Assembly (NCBI GenBank): GCA_009841045.1
Contig: VXMO01000002.1
Coordinates: 55,292-119,291 of the forward strand
Reading direction: 5' to 3'
Source: Dehalococcoidia bacterium
GTDB taxonomy: Bacteria; Chloroflexota; Dehalococcoidia; UBA6926
DNA length: 64,000 nt
The notes beneath the pieces were generated by a model. The model was not told the DNA's origin and searched no databases. It saw nothing but the letters and a program-made list of their open reading frames with translations. The translations under genes were made by a program, and so were the position numbers. This document shows, in pieces, positions 1-9,153 of the stretch; position 1 is the first letter of the stretch, and each line of letters starts with the position of its first letter.

Positions 1-1
1 G

Positions 2-1789
2 TCCGCATTTTCTCTGACAATGAACGCGATCTTGCGAACAGGCATAGCGCGTGTTCAGCCACCGAGACTGGACATCATCACAGTCATTGGCGGAGTCACG
101 GCGGTAATCGCGCTGCTGATTGCGGGCAACTTGAGCGGCGGGGCACGGGCCATCACGGAAACACTGTCGTTGGAAGGAGCGACAGGATTCAGCTTCTGGT
201 GGTGGGACTCAACGCGCATCATCAAGGATCCGGGAACGCTTTCTCCCATCGACGAATTCCCCGCGTTTAGCTTCCTGCTGGGCGATCTCCACCCACACGT
301 CATGTCCCTGCCGTTTGTCCTGCTCGCCCTTACCGTGGCGCTCGCGTGGCTATGCAAACCGGACGCCCCGGACATGTCGTGGCCGCGACAGCGCGCCGGT
401 GAACTCTTCCTAACGGCGCTGATAATCGGCGCGCTTGGCTTCATCAACACGTGGGACTGGTTGGCCTATATGTTGCTGCTCTTGGTTGCAATCAAGGCAC
501 GGCGACTACGCGAAGAGGGCTTTGGCGGGGCTCTGCTGAGCAAGCAGGCGGCACTTGACATCCTTATCCCGGCAGCAGCAATCGCCCTCCTGTCGTTAGC
601 CCTTTTCTCACCGTTCTACCTGACCGTGAGCAGCGGCGTGCGTGGTGTGCTGCCCATCCACGCCTCTGGTACCGAGCTCAGCCACTACGCGCGTATCTGG
701 GGACCGATGGCGCTCGCCATACTCCCGCCCGCCGCAATCACGGTCATTCGTGTGAGGCGCAAGGATGTGTCGAATCTGTACTTGGGTGGTGTCATGTTGC
801 TGGCCGCGGGTCCGCTCATTCTCTGGACTTTCGTCGTGGTCGGGTGGAACCTCCTGCCTCATGACGCCCTCATTCCGGTTGATCCGCCAACAGTGGCCGA
901 TATCGGCCTTCGCTGGCTTGTGGCCGCGCCCGCGATGGCATTGGCGGCAGTTGGATTCCTGGCGGTGCTGCCAACCGGACGGGAAGACGGCCCGATGCCG
1001 CAAGGGATTCAGTTTGCGTGCCTGCTGGTGGCCACAGCCGCGATGGGAATCGTCATCACGGAAGTGTTCTACGTCTGGGACTCCTTCGGCGTCCGCATGA
1101 ACACCGTCTTCAAGGTGCATTACCAGGTATGGACATTGCTGGCAGTCGCGACGGGTATCGGCGCCGCTTGGCTCATTGCCCAACGCCCGCAACGACTCTC
1201 ACCCTCCCGCGGCGGACTCATTCTGATGGGTGCAGGCGGACTGGCTCTGCTGCTGGTCGGTGCCGTCTACGGCCCCCTTGGCGCAGCGGAACGCATTGAA
1301 GGCTCGCCTTCTACTAGCATTCAGTTGGATGGACTCGCGACGTACCGCGAACGATTCCCGGATGACGCTGCTGCCATCGATTGGCTAGTGGACAATGCCG
1401 ACCGTGGCGACCACCTTCTTGAAGCACACGGCAATGACTATTCGGATTACGGCCGTGTCTCCGCGATTACGGGACTGCCAACGCCCATGGGTTGGCAGGG
1501 ACATGAATATCAATGGCGAGGAAGTACTGAACTGTTTGGGCCGCGAATCCAATACACCGAGGAGATTTACCGCGGACAAACCGTCGCGGACGGTGAAACT
1601 CTCAGCGAAGATCAACTGAAGCTCAGGCTCGAGTTCTACGGCATTGACTATATCTTCGTCGGCTCGCTGGAGCGTGCTGACTTTGGAGAGGACACAGCGG
1701 ACAGGTTGCTTGCCGCCATGCCAAACCGCCTCGAAGTGACTTTTGGATCGGGGAACACAACCGTCCTGCGATACGTGCCCATCGTCTGA
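2..1789 (+). CDS. DUF2298 (chlor_Arch_YYY) multi-pass membrane protein, 5' end outside window
   Basis: The reading frame is open to the left edge. The ATG at 20 is therefore probably internal and the true start lies upstream. The visible 589+ residues contain the family signature block (FWWWDSTR, then DEFPAFSFLLGDLHPH at about residues 77-92), many hydrophobic segments, and a soluble C-terminal part with LLEAHGNDYSDYGR and GLPTPMGWQGHE, which is typical of the TIGR03662/DUF2298 family. Family members are large polytopic proteins of archaea and Chloroflexota, thought to act in cell-surface glycan or lipid-linked sugar metabolism; the exact reaction is unknown. It is followed 29 nt later by an Agl23-like protein, a usual partner, so the two are probably co-transcribed. 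Family assignment is firm, function is inference. Confidence 0.85.
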   Translation, partial: SAFSLTMNAILRTGIARVQPPRLDIITVIGGVTAVIALLIAGNLSGGARAITETLSLEGATGFSFWWWDSTRIIKDPGTLSPIDEFPAFSFLLGDLHPHVMSLPFVLLALTVALAWLCKPDAPDMSWPRQRAGELFLTALIIGALGFINTWDWLAYMLLLLVAIKARRLREEGFGGALLSKQAALDILIPAAAIALLSLALFSPFYLTVSSGVRGVLPIHASGTELSHYARIWGPMALAILPPAAITVIRVRRKDVSNLYLGGVMLLAAGPLILWTFVVVGWNLLPHDALIPVDPPTVADIGLRWLVAAPAMALAAVGFLAVLPTGREDGPMPQGIQFACLLVATAAMGIVITEVFYVWDSFGVRMNTVFKVHYQVWTLLAVATGIGAAWLIAQRPQRLSPSRGGLILMGAGGLALLLVGAVYGPLGAAERIEGSPSTSIQLDGLATYRERFPDDAAAIDWLVDNADRGDHLLEAHGNDYSDYGRVSAITGLPTPMGWQGHEYQWRGSTELFGPRIQYTEEIYRGQTVADGETLSEDQLKLRLEFYGIDYIFVGSLERADFGEDTADRLLAAMPNRLEVTFGSGNTTVLRYVPIV

Positions 1790-1818
1790 TGGCCGTCTGG
1801 GTATAGTTAGATTTGACC

Positions 1819-4119
1819 ATGAGCAAATCCCGACGAAGACGCAACCGTAGCCGCCAGCAGAGCAGAAGCGGCCAGCCGGTGGTCGCCGACCACACAACGT
1901 CAGATCTGACAGAAGACCGATCGGACGAGGAACTCGACGATACTCCGGCGCCTGCCCGGCAACGAGCATGGCTCTCACAAGAAGCGCGACAGAAAGCGGT
2001 CAATGACCTTGCTGCGTGGGCGCGGCGACCTGAAGCCGCCATCCTCATAGCCATCGTCGTTGTAGCCGCCCTCTTGCGTTTCTGGGATCTGGGCACGCGA
2101 GCTGTTCATCACGACGAAAGCCTGCACGGCTATTATTCGTGGTTCATGGTGCAAGGCGGAGGGTTCATCCACAACCCACTCCTTCACGGAACCGTCCAAT
2201 TCATCGCGACCAGCTTCGTGTTTCGGTTGTTCGGTGCATCGGACGCGACTCTACGGTTCCTACCGGCGCTTCTGGGCACAATCGTGGTTGCCCTGCCGTA
2301 TCTCCTGTACCGCCACCGGATGGGTACGCTCGGCGCTCTCATGGCATCGGGCCTGCTGGCAATTTCCCCCGGCATCCTGTATTTCAGCCGATTCGCCCGC
2401 AACGACATCTACATGGTTCTCATCACGCTCGTCCTCTTCTGGACGATGTGGGCATACATGGACTCGCGGCGACTACGGTACCTGGTCATTGCCTCAGCAA
2501 CGTTGGCGATTGGCTTTGCCACCAAAGAAGTAATGTACCTGCTTGTGCTGGTGCCGCTCACGTTTCTCTTCCTTGCCCACGTGGGCGATGCCAAGCGGCT
2601 CATTCGCACGCCGCTGCGTGAATGGCCGCCCGCCGCAGTATTCGGCCTGATCCTGACAACACTCGTGCTGCCGATGGGCGCAGCGGGTGTCGCGCTCTTC
2701 CAGAACATTCTTGGCCTCCACCTGGCTAATCCGGATTCGGGGGTAAGTGTTGCGGAGGGCGCGCTGGCAAATCTTCCGGGCCCGGTCGGCGCGCCGATTT
2801 CACAAGGCCCGGGCGTAACGACGTGGATCATTGAAAGGCTCTCCGGTTTGCCGGGCGTCGGATTCGACTTGGCAAACCTGGATGAAATCCAAAATCCCGC
2901 CGCGGGAACACTGCTCGGCATTCAGGCGCTGGACATTGCCGTTTTTGTGCTGCTGGCGCTGTTTGGCGTTGGTGCGGCGCTGGGCATCATCTGGCACAGA
3001 CGGCATTGGCTGATCATCGCCGGCGTCTTCTGGTTCCTCATCGCCATACTCTTTACCACGCTGTTCACGAACGGTATCGGCTTTGGCAGCGGCGTCTGGC
3101 AGTCTCTGGGTTATTGGGTGGCGCAGCAGGATGTCGGACGCGGGAGTCAACCTTGGTATTACTACTTCATGGTTCTGTCCGTGTACGAACTCATGCCCCT
3201 CGTCGCCGCCCTCGTAACGGGATTCTTTATCCTCCGGCGTCGCCCCTCATTCATGACCTTTGACGTCTTTCTCATCTACTGGTTCCTGCTCGCGCTTGTT
3301 TTGCTGTTGATGGCTGGAGAGAAGATGCCGTGGCTGTCCATCCATCTCACGCTGCCGATCATCATGATTGCGGGACGTGGACTGGGAGAATACTTGCCGC
3401 AAGCCCTCAATCAGGTTCGCCAGATAACCCGGCAAGCCGATGCGCTGCGTGTTGGCCATGCGGTAGCCGTTGGCGGCCTGGCCGTGCTCCTCATCCTCAC
3501 GGTCAATTCCTCACTCCGCGCCAGCTTTGAAAATGGCGACGTTCCTGTGGAGATGCTTGTTTACACTCAGACTTCGCCCACACTCGAGCAGGCCGTTGAC
3601 GAGATTGACCGCTACGCAGCCGCCACAGGCGACGGACAGCACCTGCCCCTCACCATCGACACGGCGCATGGGTACTCCTGGCCATGGCATTGGTATTTGC
3701 GTGACTACACCAACGTCGAATACCGCTGCATGGGCGGTGAGAGCGTCTGTGGGGCCGGATCGCCTGTCGTGACCGATGAGAACCCTCCGCGCGGCCTCAT
3801 AATGGCCCTCAACACGGACAGCGCCTCCAACATCCAAACGACTGAGTGGGGTTCTATTGAGGCAAATCGCGTGCGCATTCCGCTCCGATGGTGGTTCCCG
3901 GAAGGGGTTTATCGGGGCGACCAGTACTATGAGGGACTCGGTATTGGTGATATTGCCCGGGGTGCCATCGACCCAGGCGCGTGGTCGACCATCTGGACCT
4001 ACTGGACTCTGCGGGAGCCGCCGTGGCGCCTTGGCAGTTCTGACATCTACGTTTACTTCCCGTCCGACTATGCGCCGGAGTTGAGTACGCCGCCCGATCC
4101 GGTCTACGGGCCTGCCTAG
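1819..4119 (+). CDS. TIGR03663 / Agl23-like membrane glycosyltransferase-type protein
   Basis: A 766-residue protein if started at the ATG at 1819; the track uses a TTG two codons earlier, and neither has a strong ribosome site. The N-terminus is a soluble Arg-rich and acidic tail of about 75 residues. It is followed by a GT39/PMT-like polytopic region with HHDESLHGYYSWF, the acidic-loop motif of dolichyl- or polyprenyl-phosphate-sugar-using transferases. About ten hydrophobic segments follow, then a soluble C-terminal domain from about residue 560. TIGR03663 proteins co-occur with DUF2298 proteins in Chloroflexota and archaea and are annotated as flippase-activity-associated. I infer sugar transfer from a lipid carrier on the outer face of the membrane. 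The gene sits 29 nt after the DUF2298 gene and 12 nt before the next. Confidence 0.82.
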   Translation: MSKSRRRRNRSRQQSRSGQPVVADHTTSDLTEDRSDEELDDTPAPARQRAWLSQEARQKAVNDLAAWARRPEAAILIAIVVVAALLRFWDLGTRAVHHDESLHGYYSWFMVQGGGFIHNPLLHGTVQFIATSFVFRLFGASDATLRFLPALLGTIVVALPYLLYRHRMGTLGALMASGLLAISPGILYFSRFARNDIYMVLITLVLFWTMWAYMDSRRLRYLVIASATLAIGFATKEVMYLLVLVPLTFLFLAHVGDAKRLIRTPLREWPPAAVFGLILTTLVLPMGAAGVALFQNILGLHLANPDSGVSVAEGALANLPGPVGAPISQGPGVTTWIIERLSGLPGVGFDLANLDEIQNPAAGTLLGIQALDIAVFVLLALFGVGAALGIIWHRRHWLIIAGVFWFLIAILFTTLFTNGIGFGSGVWQSLGYWVAQQDVGRGSQPWYYYFMVLSVYELMPLVAALVTGFFILRRRPSFMTFDVFLIYWFLLALVLLLMAGEKMPWLSIHLTLPIIMIAGRGLGEYLPQALNQVRQITRQADALRVGHAVAVGGLAVLLILTVNSSLRASFENGDVPVEMLVYTQTSPTLEQAVDEIDRYAAATGDGQHLPLTIDTAHGYSWPWHWYLRDYTNVEYRCMGGESVCGAGSPVVTDENPPRGLIMALNTDSASNIQTTEWGSIEANRVRIPLRWWFPEGVYRGDQYYEGLGIGDIARGAIDPGAWSTIWTYWTLREPPWRLGSSDIYVYFPSDYAPELSTPPDPVYGPA

Positions 4120-4131
4120 GTCCGCGTCTCA

Positions 4132-5163
4132 ATGCTCATCAATAGGCGTACTCTCTTCGCGCTCGCGGTAAGCGTGGCCTTTCTCGCTGTTGTCTTCTGG
4201 AGCATTGATTTCGACGAGTTTCTCGATGCGTTCGCAGAGGCGAACTATCTCTGGCTGATCCCTGCGGTAATCGTCTATTTCCTGGCATTTACCCTGCGCG
4301 CGTGGCGCTGGCAGAGCCTGTTGGCGCACCTGGGCGGAGTGACCTTGGGGCGATCCTATTTCGTGGCCACTATCGGCTACGCGGCGAACAATGTCCTGCC
4401 CCTTCGGCTAGGCGAGTTCGTCAGGGCCTATCTGCTACGCCGCAACCCCGGACTGGACATGACCGCCAGCCTCGCGACAATCGCCGTGGAGCGCATCCTT
4501 GACGGCTTAACCCTCCTCCTCTGGCTTGGCATCGGCCTGCTGTTCTTCGCCTCCACGTGGACGCTCTCGCCGTTGCTAACGCTCGCCGCGCAGGTGGCTG
4601 CCGTGGTGTTCATCGGCGCTGGGGTGGCCGTCATCCTCGCTGTGCTGTTTCCTGACGCTGCCCTGCGTGTGAGTCATACCGTTACACGGCCTCTCCCGGA
4701 CCGCTATGCGGCACGTATGATGGGCATTGCGGAGTCGTTGTTGCATGGTTTTGCAGCCCTCAAGGACGCGCGCAAGATACCGTTCTGGTTCGTGGTCTCC
4801 AACTCTGTATGGGCGGGCGAGGCTCTGGTCTATATCCTCGTTGCCGTCGCCATGGATGTGGACACCCCTATCGTCGTGCTGTTCGTGGCTGTCGCGGCGT
4901 CTAATCTCGCCACAGCCGTGCCCTCGTCATCCGGCGGCATTGGCCCGTTTGAGCTCCTGGCTAAAGAGACACTCGTCCGCGCCGGCGTGGGGGCCGGACT
5001 TGCCACAGCGTACGCAGTCGTCATTCACGCCACGCTGTGGGTTCCCGTTACGATAGCGGGAGCGGTTCTGCTCATTCTGGAGGGTGTCCCGCTGCGCGAG
5101 GTGCTGAGACCCACCAGCGGGATGAACGGATCGGACAACGGACAAGCAAGGGCAACCGAATGA
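4132..5163 (+). CDS. Lysylphosphatidylglycerol synthase TM-region / UPF0104 flippase-like protein
   Basis: A 343-residue polytopic protein with about eight membrane segments and the LPG-synthase-TM (AglD/UPF0104-like) pattern: an N-terminal helix, FTLRAWRWQSLL, a conserved PLRLGEFVRAYLLRR loop (about residues 86-100), and an SSSGGIGPFE loop near residue 265. There is no soluble aminoacyl-transferase domain, so it is not an MprF enzyme. Members of this size usually accompany glycosyltransferases and are proposed to move or modify lipid-linked sugars. The stop overlaps the next start (ATGA), which implies translational coupling with the FAD protein. Confidence 0.82.
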   Translation: MLINRRTLFALAVSVAFLAVVFWSIDFDEFLDAFAEANYLWLIPAVIVYFLAFTLRAWRWQSLLAHLGGVTLGRSYFVATIGYAANNVLPLRLGEFVRAYLLRRNPGLDMTASLATIAVERILDGLTLLLWLGIGLLFFASTWTLSPLLTLAAQVAAVVFIGAGVAVILAVLFPDAALRVSHTVTRPLPDRYAARMMGIAESLLHGFAALKDARKIPFWFVVSNSVWAGEALVYILVAVAMDVDTPIVVLFVAVAASNLATAVPSSSGGIGPFELLAKETLVRAGVGAGLATAYAVVIHATLWVPVTIAGAVLLILEGVPLREVLRPTSGMNGSDNGQARATE

Positions 5164-6476
5164 AAGTCGGAGTTATTGGTGGGGGTGTAGGCGGCCTTGC
5201 CGCGGGCTATGAGTTCGCCAAGGCCGGTCATACCGTGGAATTGTTCGAACGCGCGCCGTTCTTGGGCGGACTTGCGTCCACGTTCGACGTTGGTGGCGGG
5301 CGGTTGGAGCGCTTTTACCATCACCTCTTCCTGTCCGATGTCACGATTATCGGCCTGCTGGATGAGCTTGGCCTGAAAGACCGCCTCATCTGGGAGGACT
5401 CGAAGGTCGGCTATTTTACACACGGCCGTATATACCCGTTCGCCACGGCGACGGATCTTTTGCGATTCAATCCCGTAAGCTTCATCGACCGCATCCGCAT
5501 GGGCTTGGTGACGCTCTACATCCAGCGCATCAAGAACTGGAAGAGGCTGGAAGACACGACCGCCGCCGCGTTCATGCGCAAATGGGCCGGGCGGCGCAAC
5601 TACGAAGAGATCTGGGAGCCGCTGCTTCGCGGCAAGTTCGGGCGCTATGCCGAGCAGATCGCCATGCCGTGGATGTGGAGCAAGTTCGCCACGCGCGTTG
5701 CCTCCCGCAAGAGCCTGCTTGGCCGCGAGCAGCTTGGCTATATCGAGGGCAGTTGGCAGGTGCTGATTGACGCCCTTGAGCAGCGCATCACGGAGATGGG
5801 CAGCGAAGTGCGAACGGGAGTTGGCGTGTCCCGCATCGAAACCACGGACAACCATGTAACGGGGTTAACGATTGCCGATTCAGACGGCACCGAGGAAAAG
5901 CGCGACTATGATGCCGTGCTCGCCACCGTACCCAGTTTCCTGCTGCCCCGCCTCGTGGACCTACCCGAGGACTATCTCAGCAAGGTCAGCACAATCGACT
6001 ACGAAGGTGCGATCGCCGTGATCTGGGTGATGAATCGTAGCCTCTCGCCCATCTATTGGCTCAACATCGCGGATGCCGATATTCCATTCCTGCTCGCGCT
6101 GGAGCAGACCAACCTCGTCCCGCCGTCCGTCTACGGCGGCAAGCACATCCTCTACACGGCGGACTATGTGACGCCGGACGACCATCGCTGGGGACTGTCA
6201 GACGATGAACTCATTGAGAGCTACGTCGAGCACCTGCGCAAGATTAATCCTGAATTCGACCTGTCATGGGTGGAGCGGACATACGTCCACCGCGAGGGCG
6301 CGGCGCAGCCCATCATGACCACGCATTTCAGCGACAAGATACCGCCCAACAAGACGCCCGTCGACGGCCTCTGGCTCGCGGCCATGAGCCAGATCTACCC
6401 GGAGGATCGGGGAACCAACTACAGCATCCGCCAGGGTCAGGACGTTGCCCGCGCCATGATGGCGGAGGCGGACTAA
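5160..6476 (+). CDS. FAD-dependent amine-oxidase/protoporphyrinogen-oxidase-like oxidoreductase
   Basis: I place the start at the ATG at 5160, which overlaps the preceding stop, not at the track's start inside the upstream gene. The 438-residue protein opens with a Rossmann dinucleotide motif, VGVIGGGVGGLAAGYEFAKAG, followed by ELFERAPFLGGLAST. This is the FAD-binding pattern of the NAD(P)/FAD amine-oxidase superfamily. The C-terminus has GLWLAAMSQIYPEDRGTNY, where the second FAD contact is expected. Close relatives in glycan loci resemble UDP-galactopyranose mutase and protoporphyrinogen oxidase. Given its position as the last gene of a surface-glycan operon, I infer action on a sugar or isoprenoid intermediate; the substrate is unknown. 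Its stop codon overlaps the convergent RidA stop (CTAA). Confidence 0.8.
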   Translation: MKVGVIGGGVGGLAAGYEFAKAGHTVELFERAPFLGGLASTFDVGGGRLERFYHHLFLSDVTIIGLLDELGLKDRLIWEDSKVGYFTHGRIYPFATATDLLRFNPVSFIDRIRMGLVTLYIQRIKNWKRLEDTTAAAFMRKWAGRRNYEEIWEPLLRGKFGRYAEQIAMPWMWSKFATRVASRKSLLGREQLGYIEGSWQVLIDALEQRITEMGSEVRTGVGVSRIETTDNHVTGLTIADSDGTEEKRDYDAVLATVPSFLLPRLVDLPEDYLSKVSTIDYEGAIAVIWVMNRSLSPIYWLNIADADIPFLLALEQTNLVPPSVYGGKHILYTADYVTPDDHRWGLSDDELIESYVEHLRKINPEFDLSWVERTYVHREGAAQPIMTTHFSDKIPPNKTPVDGLWLAAMSQIYPEDRGTNYSIRQGQDVARAMMAEAD

Positions 6477-6934
6477 CGCACCTTGAAGTTGGTTTCCACC
6501 TCCACGCAGGAGCCGCGTGGCAGGGATCCCATGCCGATGGCGTTGCGCGCGTGTCGTCCCGCGTCGCCCAGAACGGCAACAAGCAGGTCCGACGCCCCGT
6601 TCGCGACGATCGAGTGCTGATCGAAATCGGGCACGGCATTCACAAAAACAGTTATCCGCGTCACCGACTCAATGGCATCAAGCCCACCATCAAGCGCGTT
6701 TTCCACTGCTGAAAGCGCATTGAGCGTCGCGATGCGAGCCGCCTCTGTCGCCTGCTCAACCGTCACGTCCGCGCCAACCTTGCCGGGTGAAATCAGCTCG
6801 CCGTCTTGCGTCGGAAGTTGTCCGGCCACGTAAAGGGTATTGTGGACACGATTGGCGGGTGTGTAGTTGCCGCCGGGTGTGGCGGGTGGAGGAAGAGTGA
6901 TTCCGAGTTCCTTTAGTCGATCCGCTACTGTCAT
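6473..6934 (-). CDS. RidA (YjgF/YER057c/UK114) family protein
   Basis: The start is set at the ATG at 6934, giving 153 residues beginning MTVADRLKELGITLPPP. The track's longer ORF adds 19 residues from the end of the upstream gene. Family landmarks are LYVAGQLPTQDGELISPGKVGADVTVEQA and ARNAIGMGSLPRGSCVEVE. The latter is the C-terminal active-site region of RidA-type trimers; the usual catalytic Arg corresponds to the R in ARNAIG. The length fits the longer, HMM-type members found in actinobacteria and Chloroflexota. Many such proteins deaminate reactive enamine/imine intermediates, but this subgroup is uncharacterised. The start overlaps the stop of the MidA gene (ATGA), so the two are probably translated together. 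Confidence 0.85.
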   Translation of the reverse strand: MTVADRLKELGITLPPPATPGGNYTPANRVHNTLYVAGQLPTQDGELISPGKVGADVTVEQATEAARIATLNALSAVENALDGGLDAIESVTRITVFVNAVPDFDQHSIVANGASDLLVAVLGDAGRHARNAIGMGSLPRGSCVEVETNFKVR

Positions 6935-8220
6935 TGCTGCGTGCCTCCTGTATTGATCTCTTCCGTCTCCGGTCGCTGCGTCACCGGCCAAATGGAATCC
7001 AGTTCAGAGTACTGCGGATAGCGCCCGGCGAGCAGCGGCATATGGTCGGGTGTCAGCAGGACGGGCGGGAGATCGTCCAAGCCGCCGCGCGCGCGGCTGA
7101 TGACAATCTCATCAGCACCAAACGGCTCGCCCGCCTCTGTGCCCGTGCTGTGGATGAGGACGCCGAACCCGCCGAACCCGCTCGGCTTGGTGAGTTCAAG
7201 TATCGCCATGCGATTGGCCATAACGTCCTGCGGCGGTAGATCTAGCTCGCGCAGCGCGTCAATGAACGCCTGCGAGCCGAGTTTCTTGAGATACCGCTGC
7301 TGCGTCAACAAACCCTCTGTCCATAGTCCCGCCGCCTCCCCGGCCCATGCCAGCGACGTGAAATCCACGTGCGCCGTGATGTCCTGCCTGCCTAGCCGGA
7401 TATAGGGGTTAGTGGAGGACGTGTGGTGGTGGTAGCAGAGCAGGGTGCCCTCCCGCCGTGAGCCGTCATACAGCGTGGCGGCAGGATAGCCGTAATCGAT
7501 GGTGAAGACGAACCCTCTCCGCAGCCGGGACGCGGTCTCCGTGAGATGTGCCGGGCCGCCAAGGTCGATTTCCGCCTTGCTGCCATTCGGCAGCGTCACA
7601 TCCAACTTCCTCAACCGTTCCGCCAACGCTGGCGTCGACGGCTGCGCAATCGTCTCGATGAATCCCCCGTCCGTCGCGTCGACGAGCAGCTCATAGAGCG
7701 TTTCACCCTGTTGAATCACACGGTGGCGAGGCATGGCGTCATACAACTCATTCGAGATAATCACACCGGCCTCAATCTCGTCCGGGGACGTGTTACCGTT
7801 CCAACTGATGGCAATTCCCGTGTTGCCGTCCTGTGGCGCCGTCACACGCCCAGTCCGCCCAAACTCTACGATCCGATAATCGACAGCCCTGCAGAAATCT
7901 GCCGCCAAGTGTTGGGTGTAGTTGAAAACATCCTGAGCGAGACGCCCCTTGCCGCCGCCCTCTTCAACAACGGTGAACGACTCCGGCTGGCCCAGCAGCT
8001 CCCAGCAGCGCTCAAGCTGCAAGGCGAGCAACGCCCCAAACGCCGGGTGAGTGGCGGGCGCAGTATAAAAGTCCCCCGCTGGCCCAATACGCTCGTCGAG
8101 GCTGCTGTAGTAGCCGCCGTCGAGGTCATAGAGGACGACGCGCATGAAATCGGCGAAGGGGATAGGACCCCTTCGCCGTATTTCGTCTCTAAGCCGGGCC
8201 TCCAGCGTCTGCCGGGCCAT
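6931..8220 (-). CDS. SAM-dependent methyltransferase, MidA/NDUFAF7 family
   Basis: A 429-residue protein with the DUF185/MidA pattern: an N-terminal IRRRGPIPFADFMRVVLYD block, GGYYSS, the insertion GPAGDFYTAPATHPAFGALLA, and the SAM-binding glycine motif VVEEGGGKGRLAQDV at about residues 84-98. A later FTIDYGYPA matches the second conserved block. Mitochondrial MidA/NDUFAF7 dimethylates an Arg of the complex I subunit NDUFS2, and bacterial members may have equivalent protein targets. Here it is the first gene of a pair with RidA and starts 20 nt after the ferredoxin-oxidoreductase beta gene, so transcription with that operon is possible. Confidence 0.88.
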   Translation of the reverse strand: MARQTLEARLRDEIRRRGPIPFADFMRVVLYDLDGGYYSSLDERIGPAGDFYTAPATHPAFGALLALQLERCWELLGQPESFTVVEEGGGKGRLAQDVFNYTQHLAADFCRAVDYRIVEFGRTGRVTAPQDGNTGIAISWNGNTSPDEIEAGVIISNELYDAMPRHRVIQQGETLYELLVDATDGGFIETIAQPSTPALAERLRKLDVTLPNGSKAEIDLGGPAHLTETASRLRRGFVFTIDYGYPAATLYDGSRREGTLLCYHHHTSSTNPYIRLGRQDITAHVDFTSLAWAGEAAGLWTEGLLTQQRYLKKLGSQAFIDALRELDLPPQDVMANRMAILELTKPSGFGGFGVLIHSTGTEAGEPFGADEIVISRARGGLDDLPPVLLTPDHMPLLAGRYPQYSELDSIWPVTQRPETEEINTGGTQQ

Positions 8221-8240
8221 GGGCGTATGTGTTTCCGTGT

Positions 8241-9110
8241 CTACTGGATTGCGAACGACTCAATCATCTGGTCGACGTCCCGTGAGCGCAGTCGGGAATT
8301 CAGGCTGGCGTAACGCTCATCCAGAGGCTCGGGGTTGTCCGCCGCGTATAGGACACCGAGCGGGATACCCGGATCCTGCGCAATCCTCAGTGCCTCCCTG
8401 AAGTCCGTCGGATCATGGCTCTCCGGGACGTCATACGTCAGTGGATCGATGCCCTTCTTGGCGTTGCCTCGAAGGACATCGTAGTTGTCGTTATAGGTGG
8501 TGCAGGGGGACTGTACGTGGACGATCGAGAAGCCCGGGTAGTCCATGCCTTCTCGAATCATCTGCGCCATCTCGCGCGGCTTGCTGGAGAATGCCGATGC
8601 GACAAACGACGCGCCCAGTGACAGGTAGTACTGGAACGGCTTGACCTCTCCCTCGATCTTTCCGCCGGGCGTGGTGCTGGTCACGACACCGAACTGCGTC
8701 GTGGGGGAGCTCTGTCCCTTTGTCAGGCCGTATACGCCGTTGTCCATGATCACGCAGGTCACGTTCAGGTTTCGCTGGGCCGCAGGGCCGATGTGCTCCG
8801 CTCCGATGCTCAGGAAATCCCCGTCGCCGGCGACAACCATGACCTCAAGGTCCGGGTTGCCGCTCTTGATGCCAAACGCGACAGGCAACGTGCGCCCGTG
8901 GATGCCGTGAAAACCGAACGGCTGCGGGCCGTCTGTCAGGTGAACCAGGTTGCCCGAGCAACCGATTCCCGCGACGATCACGTTGTTCTCAAACGGGATG
9001 TCCATTTCGGTCGTGCGCGCTGCAATCGTCAACTCAATGGCGCGTTTGACGCCGAAGTCGCCGCAGCCGGGGCACCACTTGAAATCGTACTCGGGATTCC
9101 GCTTCGTCAT
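8241..9110 (-). CDS. korB: 2-oxoacid:ferredoxin oxidoreductase, beta subunit
   Basis: A 289-residue TPP-binding subunit. The N-terminus has WCPGCGDFGVKRAI, the usual beta-subunit cysteine motif. GIGCSGNL and HGIHGRTLPVAFGIK follow, then the TPP/Mg motif GDGDFLSIGAEH with the downstream Asn in IMDNGVYGLTKGQ. With the alpha/gamma subunit encoded upstream it would oxidise a 2-oxoacid plus CoA to acyl-CoA, CO2 and reduced ferredoxin in the cytoplasm. The symbol assumes the 2-oxoglutarate type because of the two-subunit layout; pyruvate or branched-chain 2-oxoacids cannot be excluded from sequence alone. It is separated from the alpha gene by 43 nt. Confidence 0.88.
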   Translation of the reverse strand: MTKRNPEYDFKWCPGCGDFGVKRAIELTIAARTTEMDIPFENNVIVAGIGCSGNLVHLTDGPQPFGFHGIHGRTLPVAFGIKSGNPDLEVMVVAGDGDFLSIGAEHIGPAAQRNLNVTCVIMDNGVYGLTKGQSSPTTQFGVVTSTTPGGKIEGEVKPFQYYLSLGASFVASAFSSKPREMAQMIREGMDYPGFSIVHVQSPCTTYNDNYDVLRGNAKKGIDPLTYDVPESHDPTDFREALRIAQDPGIPLGVLYAADNPEPLDERYASLNSRLRSRDVDQMIESFAIQ

Positions 9111-9153
9111 TGCCTGCTACCTCTTTCTTTCGACTCTGCCCGTGCTTTGGGCG

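Noticed and set aside
5025-5855. Minus-strand ORF of 276 aa over the flippase/FAD genes
   Set aside because: It overlaps two well-recognised plus-strand genes and shows no family motif.
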